Assembly: GCA_037975125.1 (NCBI GenBank)
Contig: CM075860.1
Span: forward strand, 44,613,804 to 44,677,803
DNA: 64,000 nt
From: Latrodectus hesperus
Lineage: Eukaryota; Arthropoda; Arachnida; Araneae; Theridiidae
Reading direction: 5' to 3'
Position 1 is the first letter of the stretch; each line of letters opens with the position of its first letter. Shown piece by piece: positions 11,101 to 19,893 of this stretch. Under the pieces are notes generated by a model. It saw nothing but the letters and a program-made list of their open reading frames with translations, searched no databases and was not told where the DNA came from. Position numbers and translations under genes: made by a program.

Positions 11101-11752
11101 CTCATGGACATGCTTGATGTTACTATCAGCCACAACAACAACATAAGATTGATTTGGGTTGTACTTTTTGCAATATACAATAAACCCTAAAAAACGCTTT
11201 TCAATAATTTCAGTTGTGTGATCACAAAATAATTCATGAACATAGTTGACTTCTTGAAGCCTTGAGACTGTGCTCCATTGTTTGGAGGCGTTCGGGCTCA
11301 TGGACATGCTTGATGTTACTATCATCCACAACAACAACAACATAAGATTGATTTGGGTTGTACTTTTTGCAATATACAATAAACCCTAAAAAACGCTTTT
11401 CAATGATTTCAGTTGTGTGATCACAAAATAATTGATGAACGTAGTTGACTTCTTGAATATGAACTTACAAACATCACACAGAATATCTAAAAATGAGCAT
11501 TTAAGGTGTTTATTTTTAGAAGTCTTGCTTTGAACTTACCCAGTGAAACTGCTGAGTACGACGAAGGTCTTGAACACTTTGCTGCGTGTTGTGGGAGCTG
11601 AGACAATCTGCGGGACACCTGTCAGCATGGAGTTGGCCAGCATTTCCTTGCAGTACTCCTTCACATCGTTCTTCATGTCCTCCTTTCTCTCGGGAGACAC
11701 TTTGTTCTTGCGAAAGATCGGATAAGGTGTCCCGGCTCGATCAGGGCCCATT
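3140..11752 (-). CDS. DEG/ENaC (pickpocket-like) sodium channel, N-terminal part, four exons, gene continues off the window
   Basis: Exons 11752-11540, 7080-6958, 6567-6447 and 3273-3140 join in a single frame (phases 2, 2, 0) to 196 residues from Met at 11751. Residues 1-55 are a basic cytoplasmic N-terminus, about 58-85 form TM1 ([14 protein letters not shown] then [13 protein letters not shown]), and 98-109 are the family signature after TM1, [12 protein letters not shown]. Cysteine-rich extracellular sequence follows ([28 protein letters not shown]). The channel finger, thumb and TM2 are missing because the gene runs past position 1. DEG/ENaC subunits form trimeric amiloride-sensitive cation channels in the plasma membrane. 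Oddity: the gating HG motif of the N-terminus reads TG here (residues 44-45). Family identity is firm; the member is not assignable. Confidence 0.85.
3274..4288 (-). other. DEG/ENaC intron, AT-rich
   Basis: AT-rich sequence between the probable fourth exon and the TA tract. I see no exon, RNA gene or recognisable repeat. Confidence 0.5.
4291..4382. repeat. (TA)n microsatellite
   Basis: About 92 bp of pure TA, directly abutting the left end of the Tc1/mariner element; the final TA is the insertion target. Confidence 0.98.
4383..6316 (-). mobile_element. Tc1/mariner-superfamily (DD41D) DNA transposon with long terminal inverted repeats, 1934 bp
   Basis: Both ends begin CAGGGTGATTATAAAAAAAC and are flanked by TA (4381-4382, 6317-6318). 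The inverted repeats extend about 300 bp inward on each side (to roughly 4690 and 6015) with scattered mismatches, much longer than usual mariner ends. Between them a minus-strand transposase fills 5848-4769. The element sits in the DEG/ENaC intron, 131 bp below the exon ending at 6447. Confidence 0.92.
4769..5848 (-). pseudogene. DD41D Tc1/mariner transposase with two in-frame stop codons
   Basis: One frame runs from Met at 5848 to a stop at 4769, about 359 codons, broken only by TAG at 5485-5483 and by a TAG where the family has Trp, near 5325. The N-terminal helix-turn-helix domain ([37 protein letters not shown]) looks like the DUF4817 type. The catalytic triad is visible as [15 protein letters not shown] and [10 protein letters not shown]. 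Counting the residues between the second and third Asp gives 41. No frameshift is present, so the copy is young or recently inactivated. Confidence 0.88.
6447..6567 (-). CDS. DEG/ENaC extracellular exon
   Basis: The acceptor TTTGTTTCAG precedes 6567 and donor GTAAGT follows 6447. The 121 nt complete a shared glycine and give 40 residues with four cysteines ([20 protein letters not shown]), ending in Met at phase 0. It is assigned by frame continuity with the signature exon and by the cysteine pattern. Confidence 0.75.
6958..7080 (-). CDS. DEG/ENaC exon with end of TM1 and post-TM1 signature
   Basis: The acceptor TATTTTTGCAG precedes 7080 and donor GTAAGTGC follows 6958. The exon completes a glycine codon shared with the exon above and encodes [13 protein letters not shown], then YPTLVDLQ and [14 protein letters not shown], the best family match in the gene. 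Confidence 0.85.
7211..7743. mobile_element. Putative MITE, about 533 bp
   Basis: The left end TGGGTACTTTTCCATTCCGC and the right end (reverse complement TGGTACTTTTCCATATCGC) form imperfect inverted repeats of about 30 bp with one inserted G. The interior is non-coding and less AT-rich near both ends. The flanks are TA-rich, so the target duplication cannot be read. It lies 131 bp upstream of the DEG/ENaC signature exon. Confidence 0.5.
7977..8142. repeat. Compound (TA)n/(CA)n microsatellite
   Basis: TA, then CACACA, then more than 80 bp of TA and a degenerate TATG tail. Confidence 0.97.
8556..8786 (-). repeat. Family D SINE fragment
   Basis: The reverse complement aligns with the body of the 61149-61430 copy: TTCAGTGGGT-like block, AGCATGCTTGG, ACTAAACACTGGG, and the GGGCACAGT region. 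The tRNA head is missing. Confidence 0.6.
8787..9834. other. AT-rich DNA with eroded tRNA-like repeat remnants
   Basis: A weak family B remnant lies at about 8905-9005 (CTAATTAGAC, GAGGTGGGAATTAAATCCACGAAC). Two tRNA-box-like scraps occur near 9120-9215 (GAGTTCAATCTC) and 9710-9775. No gene is seen. Confidence 0.35.
9838..10262 (+). pseudogene. Non-LTR retrotransposon ORF2 C-terminus (RNase H end and zinc-knuckle region)
   Basis: The plus strand encodes KFTFQ, a stop where Trp is expected, then [17 protein letters not shown] (end of an RNase H domain), [31 protein letters not shown] and a Cys/His cluster [17 protein letters not shown]. The 5' end is truncated near 9838 and there are two in-frame stops. 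The frame resumes after a shift in the adjacent tandem array, which begins at 10275. Confidence 0.75.
10275..11453 (+). repeat. 196-bp tandem array, six units, derived from a retrotransposon 3' end
   Basis: Units start at 10275, 10471, 10667, 10863, 11059 and 11255; the last is 199 bp because of one extra ACA. Units 2-5 are almost identical. Each unit contains, on the plus strand, a short frame [20 protein letters not shown] continuing to a TAA about 43 codons on. This looks like the last residues of the ORF2 that ends just upstream, followed by 3' UTR with an AACAACAAC run. The array sits between that ORF2 fragment and the DEG/ENaC donor at 11540. Confidence 0.9.
11540..11752 (-). CDS. DEG/ENaC exon with N-terminus and start of TM1
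   Basis: The acceptor-like TTTTTTCTTTGCTTAAG lies one base before the ATG at 11751, and a consensus donor GTAAGT follows 11540. It encodes 70 residues plus two bases, including VKEYCKEML, the TGVPQIV segment and the first half of TM1. The Met may be the true start, with the acceptor joining a 5' UTR exon, or the reading frame could continue upstream. A tRNA-Ser SINE lies 58 bp upstream. Confidence 0.8.
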
Positions 11753-11809
11753 CTTAAGCAAAGAAAAAATCATAAATACCACACAAAGATAAGAATCTAT
11801 TCAGAAAAT

Positions 11810-12030
11810 TTTTATTTATTACATTACATATATTCAGACTTGTATGCTTGATTCTTGAGATCCGCTTGTAAGTCTTCGTCGATAATAGGACAAATAGCAC
11901 AATGACAGATGTACAACCACAGAAGAATAACGAAGAAAACACCCAGGGCCACGGTGGGAATCGAACCCACACTCCTACGCTCTCAAGCGATTAGCGGTGA
12001 TGCTTTAGACCACTCAGCCACGGAGCGCCC
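11810..12030 (-). repeat. Family C SINE with tRNA-Ser-like head, copy 1
   Basis: On the minus strand the copy starts GGGCGCTCCGTGGCTGAGTGG (A box), has an anticodon-loop region CCGCTAATCGC resembling tRNA-Ser(GCU) and a B box GGTTCGATTCCC, then a non-tRNA body and a TAATAAATAAAAA-type tail. A 10-bp target duplication TTCAGAAAAT flanks it (11800-11809 and 12031-12040). The acceptor stem does not pair fully, so it is not counted as a functional tRNA. Confidence 0.88.
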
Positions 12031-12487
12031 TTCAGAAAATATTTAAATAATTTTTGTTAGATTATATTGTTGCAATACGCTTTCGGCTACTTTTTCTTCC
12101 CGATAAGAAAAAGAATAAAATAAGCAGCTTGCTTGTTATTTAGAACGAATGTCAATGTACGGGGTCTATACCTGAGTTGGCACTCTTTATTCTATCCCAC
12201 GCCAATAAAAATAGCGTTGAATTCTACAGAATTCTAAACATACATAAATCCTTTAAGTATGACATTCTTCAGATGGTTCAGGCATCGAATCTGTTTCCTT
12301 CCTGAATGGAGGGAGATGCTTTTCCTCTATTAAGTTAGTTCTATTATTTAAACCACATGGAGAGAAAATGCTTTTATTTTAATTAAAATGTAGATTAAAA
12401 TTAGTCGTATTCTCACCAATAAAGGAAAATAAATGAAATCATACAAAGTTGAATTACGATAAATGGAATTTTTAAAAAAGAAGTAGG

Positions 12488-12707
12488 GGGCGCTTCGTGG
12501 CTAAGTGGTCAAAGGCATCACTGCTAATCGCTTGAGTGCGTAGGAGTGTGGGTTCGATTTCCACCGTGGCCCTGGGTGTTTTTCTTCGTTATTCTTCTGT
12601 GGTTGTATATCTGTCATTGTGCTATTTGTCCTATTATCGACGAAGACTTACAAGCGGATCTCAAGAATCAAGCATACAACTCTGAATATATGTAATGTAA
12701 TAAATAA
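12488..12707 (+). repeat. Family C SINE with tRNA-Ser-like head, copy 2
   Basis: Same element as 11810-12030 in opposite orientation, 220 bp. It is flanked by a perfect 13-bp duplication AAAAAGAAGTAGG at 12475-12487 and 12708-12720. The head carries several changes relative to copy 1 (for example GCTAAGTGG in the A box). Confidence 0.9.
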
Positions 12708-12720
12708 AAAGAAGTAGGAA

Positions 12721-13376
12721 AAAATAGAAATACTGGGGATTAAATTTTATGTTGATATTATATAAGAAAATGTGATCATTTCAAAGTTATCGAAAAATCC
12801 AAAATGTGGATTAATGAGATTAACACTGCATCCGGATTTTCATATTTACATGACATTAAAGTTATACCATAATTTAGGATATATAAGCGAAAACTGTTAT
12901 TGTAATAGTATTTCTATTCTGAATTAATACCACTTCGGGAGGTTGACATTTTGTTCGACCGTAACACTTCGTCAATGTCAATTATTACTTTTAATTCAGT
13001 CCCTACAAGTGTAATTCCCAATGATCCCACAACTCAATGGTTATTGACTGCGTCAAGATCGAAATGACTTCCAATTATGCAAGAATCAACCATTTTACTA
13101 CATACTTCAAGTTGTATGAAACAGCAGCCAAAACAAAGAAATAATTCGTGGTAAGACTAATGATAAATATTGATTTCTTGCAGTGTAAATAATGTCTCTT
13201 TTGCTTACGTTCATAATTTATACTTTGCTTTCTTTATTCTTTATCATTATATAAACCTTAACCTAATATACATGATATGAAAAAAGACAAATTAATTTTA
13301 TAAAGAAAAAAGAATTTCCCCCCTCTAGAAGTGAAGTTTTGAATATTGTTTCATTAATACATTGTGATCACAGACC
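12721..13376. other. AT-rich intergenic DNA
   Basis: No coding, RNA or clear repeat signal seen. The same holds for 12041-12474. Confidence 0.5.
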
Positions 13377-13390
13377 ACTACATAGTAATC

Positions 13391-13627
13391 TTCTTCTTCT
13401 TCTTCATTGGTCTGACAGCCCAGGGTGGACCTTTGCCTTCCTCAGAAGTGCATACCAGGACCCCCTATTTTTGTGGACAAGGTCATTCAGTTTGTCACTT
13501 TTAGTGTTTTTAGGTCGTTTTCAAGGCAGTCACGCCATCGGAGTTTCGGTCGTCTTCTTCTTCTGGTGCCAATGGGGCAAACCAAGAAAATTTTTTTGTC
13601 ACCCGATTGTCGTTCATCCGGCTCAAA
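13391..13627 (-). mobile_element. 5'-truncated RTE-like insertion, 237 bp, with 14-bp target duplication
   Basis: It holds the same 3' end as 806-1285 ([21 protein letters not shown] on the minus strand, GAA-repeat tail). The duplication ACTACATAGTAATC is perfect at 13377-13390 and 13628-13641, fixing the insertion exactly and showing target-primed integration with severe 5' truncation. Confidence 0.92.
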
Positions 13628-13641
13628 ACTACATAGTAATC

Positions 13642-14428
13642 CTTGATTCATATATTTCATCCATAAAAGCATTTTAATCAATTATTCAAACATTCTTATA
13701 TTAAAAAATAATAAATAATAGAAGCCATTTTAATGTGTTATCTGATTACTTGATTTATTTTGGCTAGCTTATTGCTGATAATTTTGAAATTAACGAATCC
13801 TTATTTTCAAGCTAGTGGTAAAGCTATGAGAAAGATATGTGAGTTTGCATCTTCTTCTCTTCAACAAGCCAGTGAAAGAACACTAAACACAACAGAATTT
13901 CTAATGTATATAGTTCCTCGCAAAATGATGGTCTTCAGTCAGGTTTGGTATACAACTCGCAACTTCCAGAAACAGGAGCAGCGCTTTTCCCCACAAGGGT
14001 ACAGTGCAGTCGCTTGAAGTGAAAAAAATCATTAATTTGAGCAATGTCATATCAGGGGAATTTCACTTTCATATTACATGGAATTAGTATGTGTTATATA
14101 ATATCCAGTCTTAATTTCAGAAAACAAAGCAAAGGTTAAAACAACAAATTCGATATTCCTTCATCTTACTTATCGTTCAATCCTTCCCAATATATACTTG
14201 ATAAACTTTTAATTAGTTTTTGTGTCTCTGGGATCCCTTTTTTGCACACGTGGATAAACTTAAATTCATACCAAAGGTTTAAAGGGGATTGCAAATTACA
14301 GTAAACATTCTCTCTCGAGATGAAGTTCCAACTCTAAAACACTTGAGCTGAAGACAAAGAACTGATCATTCAGCTGCCAGAACAGGAAGTTAAACTTTAA
14401 AGTTCGTTACAAAATAAGGTATTCTTTA
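13642..14428. other. Intergenic DNA without recognisable gene
   Basis: It contains an unassigned 85-codon plus-strand frame at 13760-14017 that I cannot match to any family. Otherwise featureless. Confidence 0.4.
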
Positions 14429-14815
14429 GGGTCCGTGGTAGCCTAGTGGTTAGGGCATCGACTTTCCATCCGGAAGGGTGAGGTTCGATTTCCAATGCTC
14501 CCAAAGATCAACCGAGTACATGCGATATATGCGCTCGTTAAATCTGTGGAATCGAAAGTTCTGTGGTCGATCGTTAGGCAGTTATCATGGGTGTAATAGT
14601 CTGGAGAAAATTTCCTCCTCCTCCAGATCAATGTCAAAATGGAGAAAGTGGATAATCTGTTGGCGCCATCTATCGGAGGAGCTTAGAGCAAAGTCGTACT
14701 TTCACTTTTATGATGATCTGATTAAACGAAAGACGCACTCTATTGACTTAAATTCGCATAGCAAACGGCGTAGTGAGCTTGGCTTTTTCCAAGTGTCAAA
14801 TATAACAACAACAAG
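14429..14815 (+). repeat. Family A SINE, full-length copy
   Basis: tRNA-like head with A box GGTAGCCTAGTGGTTAGGGC and B box AGGTTCGATTTCC, a 270-bp body (CTCGTTAAATCTGTGGAATC, GCGCCATCTATCGGAGGAG, TAAACGAAAGACGCAC) and an AAC-repeat tail. An 8-bp duplication ATTCTTTA flanks it (14421-14428, 14817-14824). This copy serves as the reference for the other family A copies. Confidence 0.88.
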
Positions 14816-14899
14816 AATTCTTTACAGATAATGGTATCAAGTTCAATTCTGTTCTCCTTTATTTTACAGTAATAGATAGATCTAGTGCATTTGCTTTGT

Positions 14900-15262
14900 G
14901 CAGGCGCAACTGCTGGGATGTATGCTTGGTATTTTAGTTGTTCCTTTCTCTCTCAATAGCACGAACGCCTGGTACGTCCTGGTGGCTTTCTCAAGAATCT
15001 TCTTCCAGGACCCTCTATTTTTAACCATGGTCTTTCAATTGATCACTCCTAAATTGGCAAGATCCCTTTCTAGGCATTCAGCCTTCTAAAGTTGGGTTTG
15101 CTTCTAGTTTTTGTTCCAGAAGGCTTGACTAAGAATATTTTCCGTGTTGAACGTTCTTTGTTCATTCTAATAACAGTAACAGCCCATTTTATGATTTGGA
15201 TTCTTATGCATTTAATGATATTGGGTCCTCTGAAGGCACGATGGAGTTTTTAATTTTTCCAT
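14900..15262 (-). pseudogene. Diverged RTE-like ORF2 C-terminal fragment
   Basis: The minus strand reads AECLERDLANLGVINWKTMV, then RGSWKKILEKATRTYQAF, aligning with [14 protein letters not shown] and [12 protein letters not shown] of the copy at 806-1285 but from a different, older subfamily. Several stops are present. Confidence 0.6.
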
Positions 15263-15265
15263 AAG

Positions 15266-16077
15266 CCATCAACTTTGTATACCTCTAAAAGGGGTGGATT
15301 TTTTCTGTTACTACTGAATATATCTCACTATCTACATTTGTTTAATTGGTGTGTTTTCCTCCTTGGATACTTTTACAAGGGTTTGATCGTCAAAGACAAA
15401 AGATTTAAGAGGAACTCTAAGCAATTACAAACAATCACGATCGAAGTAGGATTTAAATTTACTAACTTTCGAATGGAAAGCAAGAAAGCTGAAGATTTAT
15501 CTACCATCTTGAAGTCACTATCAATAAAGAGCATTTTCGAGAAAACTTTTAAGCCGAAGATACTCAGGATTTACAACACATTTGATTTACTAGGTTATTC
15601 ATTATATGACGATATAATACATGGATATGAGCTATATATACCAAGGGAAAAAAATAAATCATAAAATAAAAATTAATTATTAAATACCAAGTCTTGTAGG
15701 ACTTTTCTAATTACTAAATAATGAAGAACGAGGCTCTTGAACGTAGGTGTACAAAACAATCTTAAAAATTCTAAATTTAATTCATGTATTGAATTTCATT
15801 CAATAATTCCTTTTTAGAAACCGAATATTTACGAAATTATTTCTGTGAAATGTAAAAAATATAAGGCCATTTCAATCAAAACCAATTACTGCAAAGAGGT
15901 TAACTTTCAGCTAATGTCAAAACTTTTCCAATTTCGAAAGATCTTTTTAAGCTGTTCAGTTACTGTATATTATGTGAATGTACATTATTTAATGTATATT
16001 AATGAACTGTATATTATTTAATGAACGTGTTTCCTGAGAAAAAGCCAATTCTCGAATTACCCTAAGCCTGCACGTAA

Positions 16078-16078
<1 letters not shown>
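15266..16078. other. Intergenic DNA with one unassigned frame
   Basis: A 129-codon plus-strand frame (15275-15664) is open but lysine-rich, has no recognised domain and no supporting splice or promoter context. It is not called as a gene. Confidence 0.35.

Positions 16079-16165
<87 letters not shown>
16079..16165. repeat. (TA)n microsatellite
   Basis: Pure TA tract followed by GTGTGTGTACAAA and then the left end of a mariner element. Confidence 0.97.
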
Positions 16166-16173
<8 letters not shown>

Positions 16174-16180
16174 ACAAATA

Positions 16181-17338
<1,158 letters not shown>

Positions 17339-17542
17339 TATAAATATATATACACAGACGCGTAAGTGGGAAGAAAGAAGTTATTCTCATCTCTGGGAAG
17401 TTATGAATTCGGTACCTCGTCAAACCGAAGACCATCAGCTGAAAGATTCTATTCACAGGCCAAAAACATTTTTAACGATAAATAGTCAAGAGAGGAGGAC
17501 GAAAACTCCTTTGGAAACCTCGTCACGTGACCCTGGTTCATG

Positions 17543-17679
<137 letters not shown>

Positions 17680-17689
17680 GTATAATGAC

Positions 17690-18583
17690 ACTGCTTCTTT
17701 TTATTGACTTCACTTGGAAGAAAGGGACAGTCGAAAGTGTACTACAGTAATTAAACTTGATTAAAATAGCTTATGAAATATTTTAATTTACTCTATATCT
17801 TCTTATTTGAATTTACTATTTAATTGACATTATTTCACCTTTAGTGAATACACTTTTAAGTTTTTATGAAATTTTTTAAAATTAAATGTGGTATATTTGA
17901 ATTATTTTCTCTCAGTTTGAGTTAATTTAATCTCTACATTCAAGCTTTTCAACTGAAACGTTTTGTAAAAACTTTTATAAGTAATAAAATTATGTTTTTA
18001 AAATAAAATTTATTTTAGATTTGATCATATTAGTTTATTATCATATTACTAAAATTATCATAATTGCTTCTTAAATTTCATTTCTAAAAATCATTAACAA
18101 AATATAAATACAGTTTAAAGAAAGATGCATTAAAGATATGAAGAACCTTGTTCGCTAATAATAAGAAATTGCATCACAGTTCGGTAAAACTAATAAAAAC
18201 TCGATTTAGGCTTTTTCGCTAAAATTCTTAATATCAACTTTTAAATTACCAAAGTTATTATAGCGATCAGAAATGGAATATATTAATCTGTGATATTTTT
18301 ACGAATAAGAACCTAAATCTGGGAATTAAGAATAATAAACTTCATATGCTATGATGTTAGCATATTAGCCCTCCACAATTTATTTACTATTATTTCCCTA
18401 AAGATTTTTAGTTAGTTCTGTTACTGTAAATAAATGATTTTTTTTGGAAATAATGAATACTTCAAACAGCTTTTAGTATGCAATTTGAATTATTTGAATT
18501 TTGTAGTACTCAAAATAAATAATCTTAGTATAAAATTAGAGTTAATTCTTTTTAAATAAACTAAACTGTTCGATATAGTATAT
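17690..18583. other. AT-rich intergenic DNA
   Basis: No gene or clear repeat recognised. Confidence 0.5.
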
Positions 18584-18585
18584 TA

Positions 18586-19891
18586 CAGAGGATATTAACA
18601 CATTTTTAGAACGGTTTCGATAAAGAATTTAAAAAAAGTAAATGTTTTAGATCAAAACTTTTTGGCAACAGCTTATTATTTGAAGTGAGAAATATATCGT
18701 CTGGTACTTTTAAATTTATTCTTCTTTCAAAATATCGTGTGTAAACAAGCTGGGGATTTAAGGATATGTTTTTGCGCTTTTTGAAGAGAAATATTCTTAT
18801 TCCAGAATTCAAAAACGTTGTAAAATGCATGGTATTAAAATTTCTAAGATCAAAATAAGCAACATTATAATTTGGACCAGGTAAAAACCGTCAATCATTA
18901 TTTCTACATGGAAAGAAGACTCCAAACAAGTATACAAAAAAGGTACGTACTGTTTCAAATGTTTCTAAAGTGAAATCTCCGGTAACAAGAGAAAATTTGC
19001 CAACACAGAAATCAATTGCAAAAAGTCTTTAGTTACATCTGTAACAGCAATACATAAAATAATAAACCAAGATTTACAACTTAAAAAGGCTAAAAAACAT
19101 AATGTTCACCAGCTTTTGCCGAGACGTATGGCTCAACGCAAAACATTTTGTAGAATCCTGTATGAAAACCATTTAGCAGGAGATAAATGGAAATACATTA
19201 TAACCCTTGATGAAACAAATGGGTTTACCTAAATGACTGTAACAAGAAAGGTCTATTTACTATAGAAAACGAGGAGAAAAAATGTACAGACCTGGTTCCG
19301 TCAATGTAAAGAAAGTTTTAGTAAGGGGTTTATGATAGTCGCAGGTTTCTTCTGAAATGGGAAATTAAAAATAAAAAGAGTAGAAAAAAGTGTTAAATTC
19401 AACTCATCATATTATCAGGAGAAGGTTTTACGTGCAATATTTACAGAAGAAATTCTACTTCTTCATCCCAATGACTTTCAAAAAGTAAAATTTTATCAAG
19501 ACAAAGCTACAAGTCATTGTTCGAAAACTACCACTGCATTCCTTGAAAAAATGAAGACTCATACAGGTATTGCATACATACCTTTTCAACATATTCCTGT
19601 GAAGTCCCCTGACGTTTCACCTATGGACTATTGTGCCTTTGGTCTGTTAAAAAGAGCTCTTTCTAAACGCAAACCCACCACGATGGATGGACTCTGGAAA
19701 GTAGTGGAAGAGGAATGGAAAGCAATACTCCTGGAAATTTTACGAAAAGCTCTTCTATCATGGAAATCACGATGCAGACTTATAGTCCAGAAAAAAGGCT
19801 ATCAGATCGAACATTTAAAAAAATAGTCTTTACATTTTAAATATTAATAAAACGGCTCCGAAATCGTTCTAAAATGTGTTAATAACCTCTG
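18586..19891 (+). mobile_element. Tc1/mariner (DD41D) DNA transposon, 1306 bp
   Basis: The ends CAGAGGATATTAACACATTT and CAGAGGTTATTAACACATTT (right end reverse-complemented) form inverted repeats of about 30 bp flanked by TA (18584-18585, 19892-19893). A decayed plus-strand transposase fills the interior. Length and structure are typical of a full-length Tc1 element. Confidence 0.9.
18870..19826 (+). pseudogene. Decayed DD41D Tc1/mariner transposase
   Basis: Pieces in shifted frames read TAIHKIINQDLQLKKAKKH, HQLLPRRMAQRKTFCR, IITLDETNGFT (first Asp), FYQDKATSHCSKTTTAFLEK (second Asp) and KSPDVSPMDYCAFGLLKRAL (third Asp). The Asp-to-Asp count between the last two is 41. The last 91 codons remain open (19551-19826). 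Several stops and frameshifts upstream. Confidence 0.85.
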
Positions 19892-19893
19892 TA

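Noticed and set aside
10269..11379. Five nearly identical minus-strand frames of about 110 residues, as a repeat protein
   Set aside because: They arise from the 196-bp tandem array; unit length is not a multiple of three and the supported coding sense of the unit is the plus-strand retrotransposon end.
11945..12030. Functional tRNA-Ser gene on the minus strand
   Set aside because: The acceptor stem pairs poorly, the sequence is followed by a SINE body and tail, and a target duplication encloses the whole unit.
13760..14017. 85-codon plus-strand frame as an exon
   Set aside because: No family recognised and no convincing donor or acceptor pair.
15275..15664. 129-codon plus-strand frame as a gene
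   Set aside because: No recognised domain, no splice or promoter context, starts at the edge of a retrotransposon fragment, lysine- and isoleucine-rich as expected from AT-rich DNA.
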